This document shows positions 56,783-64,000 of a DNA stretch of 64,000 bases, piece after piece. The stretch is from the NCBI RefSeq assembly GCF_002093745.1, contig NZ_MTSB01000018.1, positions 52,934-116,933 of the forward strand, given 5' to 3'. Source of the DNA: Pseudomonas graminis. GTDB lineage: Bacteria > Pseudomonadota > Gammaproteobacteria > Pseudomonadales > Pseudomonadaceae. Each line of letters opens with the position of its first letter. Within the stretch, counting starts at the first letter, position 1. The position numbers were made by a program, and so were the translations under genes. A model generated the notes under the pieces. That model made no database searches, was not told the origin of the DNA, and saw only the letters and a program-made list of their open reading frames with translations.

Positions 56783-57437
56783 CGTATTCAAGCAGCGAAT
56801 GGTTGGAGCGCTGGTGCTGATCGCGGTAGCGGTCATTTTCCTGCCCATGCTTTTCACGCGTGAAGATGAGACGCGCCAGGTGCAGGTCGAGGCGCCTTCT
56901 GCGCCTCAGGCCCCGGCAGCTTCGCAAGTACGGGTCGATCCGGTGCCGGTTCCCGAACCTCAGGTTCTGCCTCAGGAGCCTGTGCCGGGCGAGGGTGACG
57001 CAGGTGGTAGCAGCAATCAGCCGCCGTCGATGCCTATCGCGCCAGCTCCTGCTACCCAGGCCGCACCCTCGGCTGCTGCGACTCCTGCACCCAAGCCGGC
57101 CGCCAAGCCTGCCCCCGCACCTGCGGCCACCCCGGCCCCGGCTGCACCTGCGGCCCCCGCCAAACCTGCTGCGCCGGCTGGCGTCGATGCCAACGGCCTG
57201 TCGATCAGCTGGTCGGTTCAATTGGCGAGCATGTCCAACCGGGCCAATGCCGATAACCTGCAAAAGACCCTGCGTACCCAAGGCTATAACGCCTATATTC
57301 GCACCGCCGATGGCGTGAATCGGGTGTTTGTCGGTCCGTTGATCGAGCGCGCCGAAGCCGATCGCCTGCGCGATCAGCTCGACAAGCAGCAGAAGCTCAA
57401 AGGAATTGTGGTGCGCTTTCAGCCAGAACGCGGCTGA
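56766..57437 (+). CDS. SPOR domain-containing protein (DedD-like)
   Basis: A protein of about 223 residues of the DedD type. After a short cytoplasmic N-terminus ([10 protein letters not shown]) there is one membrane helix (MVGALVLIAVAVIFLPMLF), a long Pro/Ala-rich periplasmic linker (about residues 35-145) and a C-terminal SPOR domain (SWSVQLASMSNRANADNLQK, VNRVFVGPLIERAEAD). SPOR domains bind septal peptidoglycan lacking stem peptides, so a role in division is expected. The start at 56766 lies inside the end of folC and gives the family N-terminus. It is followed by a strong hairpin. Confidence 0.9.
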   Translation: MALLDNVFKQRMVGALVLIAVAVIFLPMLFTREDETRQVQVEAPSAPQAPAASQVRVDPVPVPEPQVLPQEPVPGEGDAGGSSNQPPSMPIAPAPATQAAPSAAATPAPKPAAKPAPAPAATPAPAAPAAPAKPAAPAGVDANGLSISWSVQLASMSNRANADNLQKTLRTQGYNAYIRTADGVNRVFVGPLIERAEADRLRDQLDKQQKLKGIVVRFQPERG

Positions 57438-57476
57438 CCGTCCGGCGCCTCGAGGCTTGGCTGCGAAGGAAAATGC

Positions 57477-57509
57477 TGCCTGCCGGTAATCGCTGCTTAC
57501 CGGCAGGCA
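57477..57509 (+). terminator. Perfect 13-bp stem hairpin between the SPOR gene and cvpA
   Basis: TGCCTGCCGGTAA at 57477-57489 pairs perfectly with TTACCGGCAGGCA at 57497-57509 around TCGCTGC. It lacks a T-run, so it may be a terminator or a regulatory structure. The TTACCG of the 3' arm also forms the -35 of the candidate cvpA promoter. Confidence 0.5.
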
Positions 57510-57525
57510 GGCGCTCTGCTAAAAT
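57497..57525 (+). promoter_or_regulatory. Candidate sigma70 promoter for cvpA-purF
   Basis: TTACCG at 57497-57502, a 17-bp spacer and TAAAAT at 57520-57525, followed by a GC-rich segment. It lies 31 bp before the cvpA start. The -35 hexamer lies in the 3' arm of the hairpin above. Confidence 0.5.
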
Positions 57526-57555
57526 GCGCCGCCTTATCTGTCTGCAGGCTGCAAC

Positions 57556-58143
57556 GTGCCATTTACTCCGGTTGACTGGGCAATTCTGGGAATTGTCGCC
57601 ATCTCCGCCCTGATCAGTCTGAAACGCGGCTTCGTAAAAGAAGCACTGTCGTTGACGACGTGGATCATTGCAGGTGTTGTGGCCTGGATGTTTGGGGCAG
57701 GGCTGTCGCTGTATCTGGTCAATTACATAGACACACCGTCGGCCCGCGTCATTGCGAGCTGCACCATTCTTTTCGTCGCCACCCTGCTGGTGGGCGCCAT
57801 GGTCAACTTTCTGATAGGCGAACTGATTCGCGTCACCGGGCTTTCCGGGACCGATCGTTTTTTGGGTATGGTCTTCGGCGCAGCGCGCGGAGGCCTGCTT
57901 GTCGTTGTAGCGGTGGGGCTGTTGAGCCTCGGGCCGGTACAACAGGATCAATGGTGGCAGCAGTCCAGGCTGGTGCCGCAATTTCTCATGGTCGCTGACT
58001 GGTCGAAAAACCTGATTCTCGGGATGTCCAGCAAGTGGCTTGCCAGCGGCATCAGCGTACCCGCTGATCTGCCGTTCAAGGAACAGATCCTGCCGTCTAC
58101 ACCACAGCAGGATGTGCTCGGTAAATCCAGTTCCACTAAGTAG
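57556..58143 (+). CDS. cvpA: CvpA family protein
   Basis: A 195-residue inner-membrane protein of the CvpA (colicin V production) family with about four helices: VDWAILGIVAISALISLKRG, ALSLTTWIIAGVVAWMFG, TILFVATLLVGAMVNFLIG and GMVFGAARGGLLVVVAVGLL. The KRGFVKEA motif after the first helix is conserved. It is required for colicin V export in E. coli and affects envelope stress in others. The start is GTG at 57556. It lies 12 bp upstream of purF and is co-transcribed with it, the usual arrangement. Confidence 0.93.
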   Translation: MPFTPVDWAILGIVAISALISLKRGFVKEALSLTTWIIAGVVAWMFGAGLSLYLVNYIDTPSARVIASCTILFVATLLVGAMVNFLIGELIRVTGLSGTDRFLGMVFGAARGGLLVVVAVGLLSLGPVQQDQWWQQSRLVPQFLMVADWSKNLILGMSSKWLASGISVPADLPFKEQILPSTPQQDVLGKSSSTK

Positions 58144-58155
58144 GGGTTGTGTCGC

Positions 58156-59664
58156 ATGTGTGGCATCGTCGGTATCGTCGGCAAGTCGAACGTCAATCAG
58201 GCGCTGTATGACGCGCTTACCGTCCTCCAGCACCGCGGCCAGGACGCTGCCGGTATCGTAACCAGCCACGATGGCCGGTTATTCCTGCGCAAGGACAACG
58301 GATTGGTGCGTGATGTGTTTCATCAGCGCCATATGCAGCGCCTGGTCGGGCATATGGGCATCGGTCATGTGCGTTATCCAACGGCGGGCAGTTCGACGTC
58401 GGCCGAAGCTCAGCCGTTCTACGTCAACTCGCCTTACGGCATCACGTTGGCGCACAACGGTAACCTCACCAACGTCGAGCAACTGGCCAAGGAGATTTAC
58501 GAATCCGATCTGCGCCATGTGAACACCAATTCCGATTCGGAAGTGCTGCTCAACGTCTTCGCCCATGAGCTGGCCGTGCGTGGCAAGTTGCAGCCTACCG
58601 AAGAGGACATCTTCGCGGCGGTAACAGACGTGCATAATCGCTGCCGTGGCGGGTATGCGGTCGTGGCGATGATCACCGGTTACGGCATCGTCGGTTTCCG
58701 CGACCCGGACGCCATTCGCCCTATCGTGTTCGGCCAGCGTCACACCGACGAAGGTGTCGAGTACATGATCGCGTCGGAAAGCGTTTCGCTGGACGTACTG
58801 GGTTTTACCCTGATTCGCGACCTGGCACCGGGCGAAGCGGTCTACATCACCGAAGACGGCAAGCTGCATACCCGTCAGTGTGCGGCCAACCCCAAGTACG
58901 CCCCGTGCATCTTCGAACACGTCTATCTGGCGCGTCCGGATTCGATCATCGACGGTATCTCGGTCTACAAGGCGCGTCTGCGCATGGGCGAGAAACTGGC
59001 CGACAAGATCCTGCGCGAGCGTCCGGATCACGACATCGACGTGGTCATCCCGATTCCGGACACCAGCCGTACCGCTGCGCTGGAGCTTGCCAACCACCTG
59101 GGCGTCAAGTTCCGCGAAGGTTTCGTCAAGAACCGTTACATCGGCCGGACCTTCATCATGCCGGGGCAGGCTGCGCGCAAGAAATCCGTGCGCCAGAAGC
59201 TCAACGCCATCGAGCTGGAGTTCCGCGGCAAGAACGTGATGCTGGTGGACGACTCCATCGTGCGTGGCACGACCTGCAAGCAGATCATTCAGATGGCCCG
59301 CGAAGCCGGTGCCAAGAATGTCTACTTCTGCTCGGCGGCCCCGGCCGTGCGCTACCCTAACGTCTACGGCATCGACATGCCGAGTGCTCACGAGCTGATT
59401 GCCCACAACCGCTCCACCCAGGATGTTGCCGACCTCATCGGCGCCGACTGGCTGGTCTATCAGGACCTGAATGACCTGATCGAAGCGGTCAGTGGCAGCA
59501 AGAAGATCAAGATCGACAACTTCGATTGCTCGGTCTTCGACGGCAAGTACGTGACCGGTGACATCGACGAGCATTACCTGAACCGGATCGAGAGCGCACG
59601 TAACGACGCCTCCAAGATCAAGACTCAGGCGGTGAGCGCGATCATCGATCTGTACAACAACTAA
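58156..59664 (+). CDS. purF: Amidophosphoribosyltransferase
   Basis: A 502-residue enzyme making phosphoribosylamine from PRPP and glutamine, the first step of purine synthesis. Removal of Met exposes the catalytic Cys of [12 protein letters not shown]. The glutaminase domain (about 1-240) has [24 protein letters not shown] and [11 protein letters not shown]; the phosphoribosyltransferase domain has the PRPP loop [17 protein letters not shown] near residue 360. The start at 58156 is used because it gives this mature N-terminus; three codons upstream in frame are not needed. Confidence 0.97.
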   Translation: MCGIVGIVGKSNVNQALYDALTVLQHRGQDAAGIVTSHDGRLFLRKDNGLVRDVFHQRHMQRLVGHMGIGHVRYPTAGSSTSAEAQPFYVNSPYGITLAHNGNLTNVEQLAKEIYESDLRHVNTNSDSEVLLNVFAHELAVRGKLQPTEEDIFAAVTDVHNRCRGGYAVVAMITGYGIVGFRDPDAIRPIVFGQRHTDEGVEYMIASESVSLDVLGFTLIRDLAPGEAVYITEDGKLHTRQCAANPKYAPCIFEHVYLARPDSIIDGISVYKARLRMGEKLADKILRERPDHDIDVVIPIPDTSRTAALELANHLGVKFREGFVKNRYIGRTFIMPGQAARKKSVRQKLNAIELEFRGKNVMLVDDSIVRGTTCKQIIQMAREAGAKNVYFCSAAPAVRYPNVYGIDMPSAHELIAHNRSTQDVADLIGADWLVYQDLNDLIEAVSGSKKIKIDNFDCSVFDGKYVTGDIDEHYLNRIESARNDASKIKTQAVSAIIDLYNN

Positions 59665-59684
59665 TCGGACAAGGAGTAGGCGGC

Positions 59685-60896
59685 ATGACTCAGGAATGGG
59701 ATGCAGGTCGGCTGGACAGCGACCTTGAAGGCGTGGGTTTCGATACCCTCGCCGTACGTGCCGGGCAACACCGCACACCGGAAGGCGAGCATGGCGACCC
59801 CATGTTCTTCACCTCGAGCTATGTATTCCGCACGGCTGCCGATGCCGCCGCGCGCTTTGCCGGTGAGGTGCCGGGCAACGTCTACTCGCGTTACACCAAC
59901 CCGACCGTGCGTTCTTTCGAAGAGCGCATCGCCGCGCTGGAAGGTGCAGAGCAGGCGGTCGCCACGGCCACCGGCATGGCGGCGACACTGGCGGTGGTCA
60001 TGAGCCTGTGCAGTGCGGGAGACCACGTTCTGGTGTCGCGCAGTGTGTTTGGCTCGACCATCAGCCTGTTCGACAAGTATTTCAAGCGGTTCGGCATCGA
60101 GGTGGATTACGTTCCGCTCGCGGACCTGAGCGGTTGGGAAGCGGCGATCAAGGCCAACACCAAAATGTTGTTCGTGGAGTCGCCCTCCAATCCACTGGCC
60201 GAGCTGGTGGACATCGCCGGCCTGGCCGAGATCGCCCACGCCAAAGGCACAATGCTGATCGTCGACAACTGCTTCTGTACGCCGGCCTTGCAGCAACCGC
60301 TGCTGCTGGGGGCGGATATCGTCGTGCATTCGGCCACCAAGTTCATCGACGGCCAGGGCCGTTGCATGGGGGGTGTGGTCGCCGGTCGCAGCGAGCAGAT
60401 GAAGGAAGTGGTCGGTTTTCTGCGCACCGCCGGGCCGACACTCAGCCCGTTCAATGCATGGATCTTTCTCAAGGGCCTCGAAACCCTGAACCTGCGGATG
60501 CGCGCGCACTGCGCCAACGCACAGGCGCTGGCCGAGTGGCTGGAACAGCAGGATGGAATCGAGAAGGTTCATTACGCCGGGCTGAAGAGCCATCCGCAGC
60601 ATGAACTGGCCAAGCGTCAGCAAAAGGGCTTCGGGGCGGTGGTGAGCTTTGAGGTCAAAGGCGGCAAGGATGGCGCATGGCGCTTTATCGATGCCACCCG
60701 CCTGATCTCGATCACTGCCAACCTGGGCGACAGCAAAACCACGATTACTCACCCGAGTACCACGTCCCACGGTCGTCTGGCGCCGCAAGAGCGTGAAGCC
60801 GCCGGGATTCGTGACAGCCTGATCCGTGTGGCGGTGGGCCTTGAGGACGTCGCCGACCTTCAGGCCGACCTTGCGCGCGGTCTGGCGGCGTTGTGA
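59685..60896 (+). CDS. metZ: O-succinylhomoserine sulfhydrylase
   Basis: A 403-residue PLP enzyme of the Cys/Met metabolism family that makes homocysteine from O-succinylhomoserine and sulfide, bypassing cystathionine. The substrate/cofactor motifs [36 protein letters not shown], the PLP Lys in [18 protein letters not shown] near residue 212 and [16 protein letters not shown] are visible. It follows purF by 20 bp, as in P. aeruginosa. The metZ assignment rather than metB or metC rests on this context and on resemblance. Confidence 0.92.
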   Translation: MTQEWDAGRLDSDLEGVGFDTLAVRAGQHRTPEGEHGDPMFFTSSYVFRTAADAAARFAGEVPGNVYSRYTNPTVRSFEERIAALEGAEQAVATATGMAATLAVVMSLCSAGDHVLVSRSVFGSTISLFDKYFKRFGIEVDYVPLADLSGWEAAIKANTKMLFVESPSNPLAELVDIAGLAEIAHAKGTMLIVDNCFCTPALQQPLLLGADIVVHSATKFIDGQGRCMGGVVAGRSEQMKEVVGFLRTAGPTLSPFNAWIFLKGLETLNLRMRAHCANAQALAEWLEQQDGIEKVHYAGLKSHPQHELAKRQQKGFGAVVSFEVKGGKDGAWRFIDATRLISITANLGDSKTTITHPSTTSHGRLAPQEREAAGIRDSLIRVAVGLEDVADLQADLARGLAAL

Positions 60897-61699
60897 GTGA
60901 CCCGGTGAGTGCTGAAACAGGTCAGCCGTGGGCGCTGACATTTGCCGGCACCCACAACGGTCGTGTGGCGCTGGTGACCGGTGCCGCTCGCGGTATCGGG
61001 CTCGGTATCGCGGCATGGCTGATTGCTGAGGGCTGGCAGGTGGTGCTGACCGATCTGGATCGCGCCCGCGGCTCGAAAGTGGCCGGTGTGCTGGGCGATA
61101 ACGCCCTGTTCATCGCGATGGACGTCGCCAGCGAAGAACAGGTCGCCCAGGGCGTGGCTGAAGTGCTCAGGAAGTTCGGTCGCCTGGATGCGCTGGTGTG
61201 CAACGCGGCGGTTGCCGACCCGCACAACACCACCCTCGAAAGCCTCGATCTGTCGCACTGGAACCGGGTGCTGGCGGTCAATCTCGGCGGGCCGATGTTG
61301 TTGGCCAAGCATTGCGCCCCTTATTTGCGTGCGCACTGCGGCAGCATCGTCAACCTGACGTCCACGCGCGCCATGCAGTCCGAGCCTGATACCGAAGCCT
61401 ACGCGGCCAGCAAAGGAGGGCTGATGGCCCTGACGCATGCGTTGGCAATCAGCCTTGGGCCGGAAATCCGGGTCAATGCGGTCAGCCCTGGCTGGATCGA
61501 TGCGCGTGACCCTTCTTTGCGTCGAGCCGAACCCTTGTCCGAGACCGACCATGCCCAGCATCCTGCCGGCAGGGTGGGGACGGTTGAAGACGTGGCGGCA
61601 ATGGTCGCCTGGTTGCTGTCGCGAAATGCCGGTTTCGTGACGGGCCAGGAGTTTGTTGTGGACGGCGGCATGACGCGGAAGATGGTCTACGCCGAATAG
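60893..61699 (+). CDS. SDR family oxidoreductase
   Basis: A 268-residue short-chain dehydrogenase. The cofactor motif [16 protein letters not shown] near residue 27, [11 protein letters not shown], the catalytic Ser in [15 protein letters not shown] and the YAASKGG Tyr-Lys dyad are visible; the ending [15 protein letters not shown] is typical. Its GTG start at 60893 overlaps the metZ stop. The first 22 residues precede the Rossmann core and are poorly conserved; the next likely start would trim them. Substrate unknown. Confidence 0.88.
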   Translation: MSDPVSAETGQPWALTFAGTHNGRVALVTGAARGIGLGIAAWLIAEGWQVVLTDLDRARGSKVAGVLGDNALFIAMDVASEEQVAQGVAEVLRKFGRLDALVCNAAVADPHNTTLESLDLSHWNRVLAVNLGGPMLLAKHCAPYLRAHCGSIVNLTSTRAMQSEPDTEAYAASKGGLMALTHALAISLGPEIRVNAVSPGWIDARDPSLRRAEPLSETDHAQHPAGRVGTVEDVAAMVAWLLSRNAGFVTGQEFVVDGGMTRKMVYAE

Positions 61700-61761
61700 T
61701 TGGGCGCAGTGTCTTGGAATTGGCGCTGTGTTGTTCTTTTGATGTGTGGTAGAGAGTGTGC

Positions 61762-61792
61762 GATTGAAGTGGTTTTTCAAAAAACTTCAATC
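61762..61792 (+). terminator. Hairpin after the SDR gene
   Basis: GATTGAAGT at 61762-61770 pairs perfectly with ACTTCAATC at 61784-61792, with an inner TTTTT/AAAAA pairing. It separates the metZ-SDR unit from the tRNA promoter. Confidence 0.5.
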
Positions 61793-61798
61793 AGGCTA

Positions 61799-61827
61799 TT
61801 GACTTAGGTTCGTTAGGTGCGTAAATT
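61799..61827 (+). promoter_or_regulatory. Sigma70 promoter of the tRNA cluster
   Basis: TTGACT at 61799-61804, a 17-bp spacer and TAAATT at 61822-61827. A GC-rich discriminator (TCGCGGCC) follows, as expected for a stringently controlled stable-RNA promoter. It lies 21 bp before tRNA-Val. Confidence 0.75.
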
Positions 61828-61848
61828 TCGCGGCCTCAACGAAGCAAA

Positions 61849-61924
61849 GGGTGATTAGCTCAGCTGGGAGAGCAGCTGCCTTACAAGCAGCGGGTCGGCG
61901 GTTCGATCCCGTCATCACCCACCA
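61849..61924 (+). tRNA. tRNA-Val (TAC)
   Basis: A 76-nt cloverleaf: acceptor GGGTGAT pairs with ATCACCC, D arm AGCTCAGCTGGGAGAGC, anticodon loop CTTACAA with anticodon TAC, T arm GGCGGTTCGATCCCGTC, and an encoded CCA. Confidence 0.97.
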
Positions 61925-61983
61925 TCGTTGAGTTTGAAAGCTGAAGTATGAGGGCTTTCAAATGCAGAAACCGTATACAATGC

Positions 61984-62060
61984 GCAGCGGTAGTTCAGTC
62001 GGTTAGAATACCGGCCTGTCACGCCGGGGGTCGCGGGTTCGAGTCCCGTCCGCTGCGCCA
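61984..62060 (+). tRNA. tRNA-Asp (GTC), copy 1
   Basis: A 77-nt cloverleaf: acceptor GCAGCGG pairs with CCGCTGC, anticodon loop CTGTCAC with anticodon GTC, T-loop GGTTCGAGTCC, and encoded CCA. Confidence 0.97.
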
Positions 62061-62175
62061 TATTTGTACAGATCGGGTTATCCGGATCTGCGATTGAAAA
62101 ACCCAAGGGTCTTTTAGTCATGTGTACAGGAAGCAAACTATAGAAGGTTTGTTTCAAACAGGTTTACAGCGATGC

Positions 62176-62252
62176 GCAGCGGTAGTTCAGTCGGTTAGAA
62201 TACCGGCCTGTCACGCCGGGGGTCGCGGGTTCGAGTCCCGTCCGCTGCGCCA
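62176..62252 (+). tRNA. tRNA-Asp (GTC), copy 2
   Basis: Identical in sequence to the copy at 61984-62060, and preceded by the same ATGC. The spacer between the copies is 115 bp. It is followed by the cluster terminator. Confidence 0.97.
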
Positions 62253-62295
62253 TACACCGTTTCAAGGCCCTTGAACTCCTTGAAGCAAACAAGAA

Positions 62296-62318
62296 AGCGA
62301 CCCCAGGGTCGCTTTTTT
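62296..62318 (+). terminator. Intrinsic terminator of the tRNA cluster
   Basis: AGCGACCC pairs with GGGTCGCT around CA and is followed by a run of T. It ends the tRNA-Val/Asp/Asp transcript 44 bp after the last tRNA. Confidence 0.9.
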
Positions 62319-62486
62319 GTTGTCTGCGTTTTGGTCGGTTTCAAGGAAGGTTTGTTCACAGGATCAGGTCGTGTGGCCAAATCCTTTTGAACTGTACGTT
62401 GATACCACGTCTCCCTTGTTGCAGACTTACCGCCATTTCCCAGTTCGCAGTCTTGCTGGCAGACTCTTCCTTCCTCAGGATTTTCG

Positions 62487-63308
62487 ATGTTTAAGCTATT
62501 GAACCTTCGCACCGCATGCTGGGCCGCTGTCCTGTTGACGGCAGCAGGCTGTTCGTCGCCGAAACAGGCGATTTATGATCACGAGCATTTCGACGACGCC
62601 GGAACGTTCTCGCGCAGTTACCCGGCGACCGACGTGGCGTATTGCGAGGCGGGGCGGCGTGCTTTGCTGAGCCAAGGCTACATCATTACCAGCAACGACC
62701 CGAAGATGGTCGCCGGTCGCAAGAGCTTTCAACAGACCGGTGATACTCACATCGAGATCAGTTTCAATCTGGTGTGTGCGGCCGACATGAAGGATGGCAA
62801 CTCCACCATGTTCGCCAACGCGCTGCAGGACCGTTATGCACTGAAGAAGACCAACAACTCGGCAAGCCTCGGGGTAGGGGTGCTGGGTTCGGTGTCGATG
62901 CCAATCGGCTCCACCGATGATTCGATGGTCAAGGTGGCCAGCGAAACGGTGTCGTCGGCGAAGTTTTACGAGCGCTTTTTCGGGCTGGTGGAAAACTTCC
63001 TGCCGCCGGAGGTGAAGAAGGCTGCGCATATCGTTGAAAAACCCAAGGCTGACCTGGGTGTTCCTGACACGGCACCTGCCGCAGCGGAGCCGGCCAAAGC
63101 TGCCGAACCGGCCAAGCTGGCCCCGGCACCTAAACCTGAAGAAACGACACTCAAGACCGAGCCCGCTGCCGTGTCGACACCGCCGGCTTCAAGCGAGCCC
63201 ATGCCTGCGCCTGCCGAGCCTGCATCCTTCAAGGCAGAAACAGTCGACGCGCCAGCGGCAGAGCCCGCAGAAAGCATCACGCCTGCTGAGGCTGCGCCTG
63301 CGCAATAA
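62487..63308 (+). CDS. DUF2242-type lipoprotein
   Basis: A 273-residue lipoprotein. The signal peptide (MFKLLNLRTACWAAVLLTAAGCSS) ends in a lipobox with the lipidated Cys near residue 22. The folded part (about 25-180) has DHEHFDDAGTFSRSYPATD, CEAGRRALLSQGYIITSND and SFQQTGDTHIEISFNLVCAA, which resembles the DUF2242 family. The last 90 residues are Ala/Pro/Glu low-complexity repeats, probably a spacer to peptidoglycan. Function unknown. The tandem repeat array begins 32 bp after its stop. Confidence 0.8.
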   Translation: MFKLLNLRTACWAAVLLTAAGCSSPKQAIYDHEHFDDAGTFSRSYPATDVAYCEAGRRALLSQGYIITSNDPKMVAGRKSFQQTGDTHIEISFNLVCAADMKDGNSTMFANALQDRYALKKTNNSASLGVGVLGSVSMPIGSTDDSMVKVASETVSSAKFYERFFGLVENFLPPEVKKAAHIVEKPKADLGVPDTAPAAAEPAKAAEPAKLAPAPKPEETTLKTEPAAVSTPPASSEPMPAPAEPASFKAETVDAPAAEPAESITPAEAAPAQ

Positions 63309-63340
63309 TGGAATGCGTCTTCATGAGTGTGCGCCGCTCT

Positions 63341-64000
63341 GCGTCCTCTTGCGACGCAGAGCGTCGTGAACTGCATTCCCACGCTGGAGCGTGGGGACGA
63401 TAATCATAGGTGCCCAGAGAACATCTATCGTGCCCATGCTCCGCATAGGCATGCCGGTCTGAGCGCTCCGCGTCCTCTTGCGACGCGGAGCGTCGTGAAC
63501 TGCATTCCCACGCTGGAGCGTGGGGACGATAATCATGGGTGCCCAGAGAACATCCATCGTGCCCATGCTCCGCGTGGGCATGCCGGTCTGAACGCTCTGC
63601 GTCCTCTTGCGACGCGGAGCGTCGTGAACTGCATTCCCACGCTGGAGCGTGGGGACGATAATCATGGGTGCCCAGAGAACATCTATCGTGCCCATGTTCC
63701 GCGTAGGCTTGCCGGTCTGAGCGCTCTGCGTCCTCTTGCGACGCAGAGCGTCGTGAACTGCATTCCCACGCTGGAGCGTGGGGACGATAATCATGGGTGT
63801 CCAGAGAACATCTATCGTGCCCATGCTCCGCGTGGGTATGCCGGTCTGGACGCTCTGCGTCCTCTTGCGACGCAGAGCGTCGTGAACTGCGTCCCCACGC
63901 TGGAGCGTGGGGACGGGACGGTAATCATGGGTGCCCAGAGAACACCTATCGTGCCCATGCTCCGCGTGGGCATGCCGGTCTGGACGCTCTGCGTCCTCTT
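63341..64000. repeat. Tandem array of 129-bp palindromic units
   Basis: Marker GCGTCCTCTT recurs at 63341, 63470, 63599, 63728, 63857 and 63991: four intervals of 129 bp and a last one of 134 bp with a 5-bp insertion. The array runs off the window. Each unit holds three stems: CTCTGCGTC with GACGCAGAG, TCCCCACGC with GCGTGGGGA, and TGCCCA with TGGGCA. Units differ by a few bases. Since 129 is a multiple of three, a periodic minus-strand ORF (43-residue period) is open through it, but I regard that as a by-product. Confidence 0.93.

Noticed and set aside
61984..62252. Duplicated tRNA-Asp as flanking repeats of an integrated element
   Set aside because: The copies are complete tRNAs only 115 bp apart with no integrase or cargo; an ordinary tRNA gene duplication explains them.
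63321..63824. Minus-strand ORF with a 43-residue repeating peptide
   Set aside because: It is only open because the 129-bp repeat is a multiple of three and lacks stops in one frame; no ribosome binding site or domain supports it.
63341..64000. CRISPR array
   Set aside because: The whole 129-bp unit is repeated with no unique spacers, and no cas genes are present.

Overview
The window is chromosomal DNA of a plant-associated fluorescent pseudomonad, almost certainly a member of the Pseudomonas syringae group. The evidence is high GC content, a full-length ice nucleation gene of the InaZ/InaK type, and core genes in the order I remember from other Pseudomonas genomes (minCDE; exbBD-lpxK-kdsB-murB; rne/rluC; rpmF-plsX-fabDG-acpP-fabF-pabC-mltG-tmk-holB-pilZ; fimV-truA-trpF-accD-folC-cvpA-purF-metZ). 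These assignments come from reading protein motifs and from memory of gene order; no database search was run.

Layout. Positions 1-3106 hold an accessory uptake locus on the minus strand (permease fragment, alkaline-phosphatase-superfamily hydrolase, periplasmic binding protein) next to a divergent GntR/HutC-type regulator. Two matching 12-bp palindromes sit in front of the two transcription units. Positions 3597-7376 hold the ice nucleation gene, about 66 sixteen-residue coils. From 7.7 to 13.3 kb are apeB, rluA, minE-minD-minC (minus) and lpxL (plus). From 13.4 to 21.2 kb are a patatin, a pirin, a large acyl-CoA dehydrogenase, a GST and a two-gene ABC-2 exporter. From 21.3 to 27.8 kb lie comEC, exbB-exbD, lpxK, a Trm112-like gene, kdsB and murB: DNA uptake plus envelope precursor synthesis. 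Positions 27.9-35.3 kb hold rne (minus, with a long leader), rluC, a HAD phosphatase, sppA and maf. Positions 35.4-45.5 kb hold the ribosomal L32/fatty-acid cluster running into pabC, mltG, tmk, holB, pilZ and tatD. A small RNA matching the location and architecture of RgsA (P16) follows on the minus strand at 45.54-45.65 kb. From 45.8 to 48.6 kb are a LysE-type exporter, a TetR regulator, a lipoprotein and a DUF1285 gene. From 48.7 to 61.7 kb is a second conserved block (Usg-like protein, fimV, truA, trpF, accD, folC, SPOR protein, cvpA, purF, metZ, SDR). The window ends with a tRNA-Val/tRNA-Asp/tRNA-Asp cluster, a DUF2242-type lipoprotein and a tandem array of 129-bp units that runs off the right edge.

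How the parts connect. Envelope building is the dominant theme: lipid A (lpxL, lpxK, kdsB), peptidoglycan (murB, mltG), fatty acids and phospholipid (plsX, fabD, fabG, acpP, fabF, accD), division-site placement (min) and type IV pili (pilZ, fimV). The RgsA-like sRNA carries an unpaired anti-Shine-Dalgarno linker that can pair with the ribosome binding sites of acpP, rpmF and fabG in the same window, a plausible stationary-phase link to fatty acid synthesis. Further points worth attention are a 12-codon scar between kdsB and murB that looks like an in-frame deletion of a tyrosine phosphatase gene, identical 144-bp duplications inside the ice gene, and a highly structured inverted-repeat element at 9207-9305.
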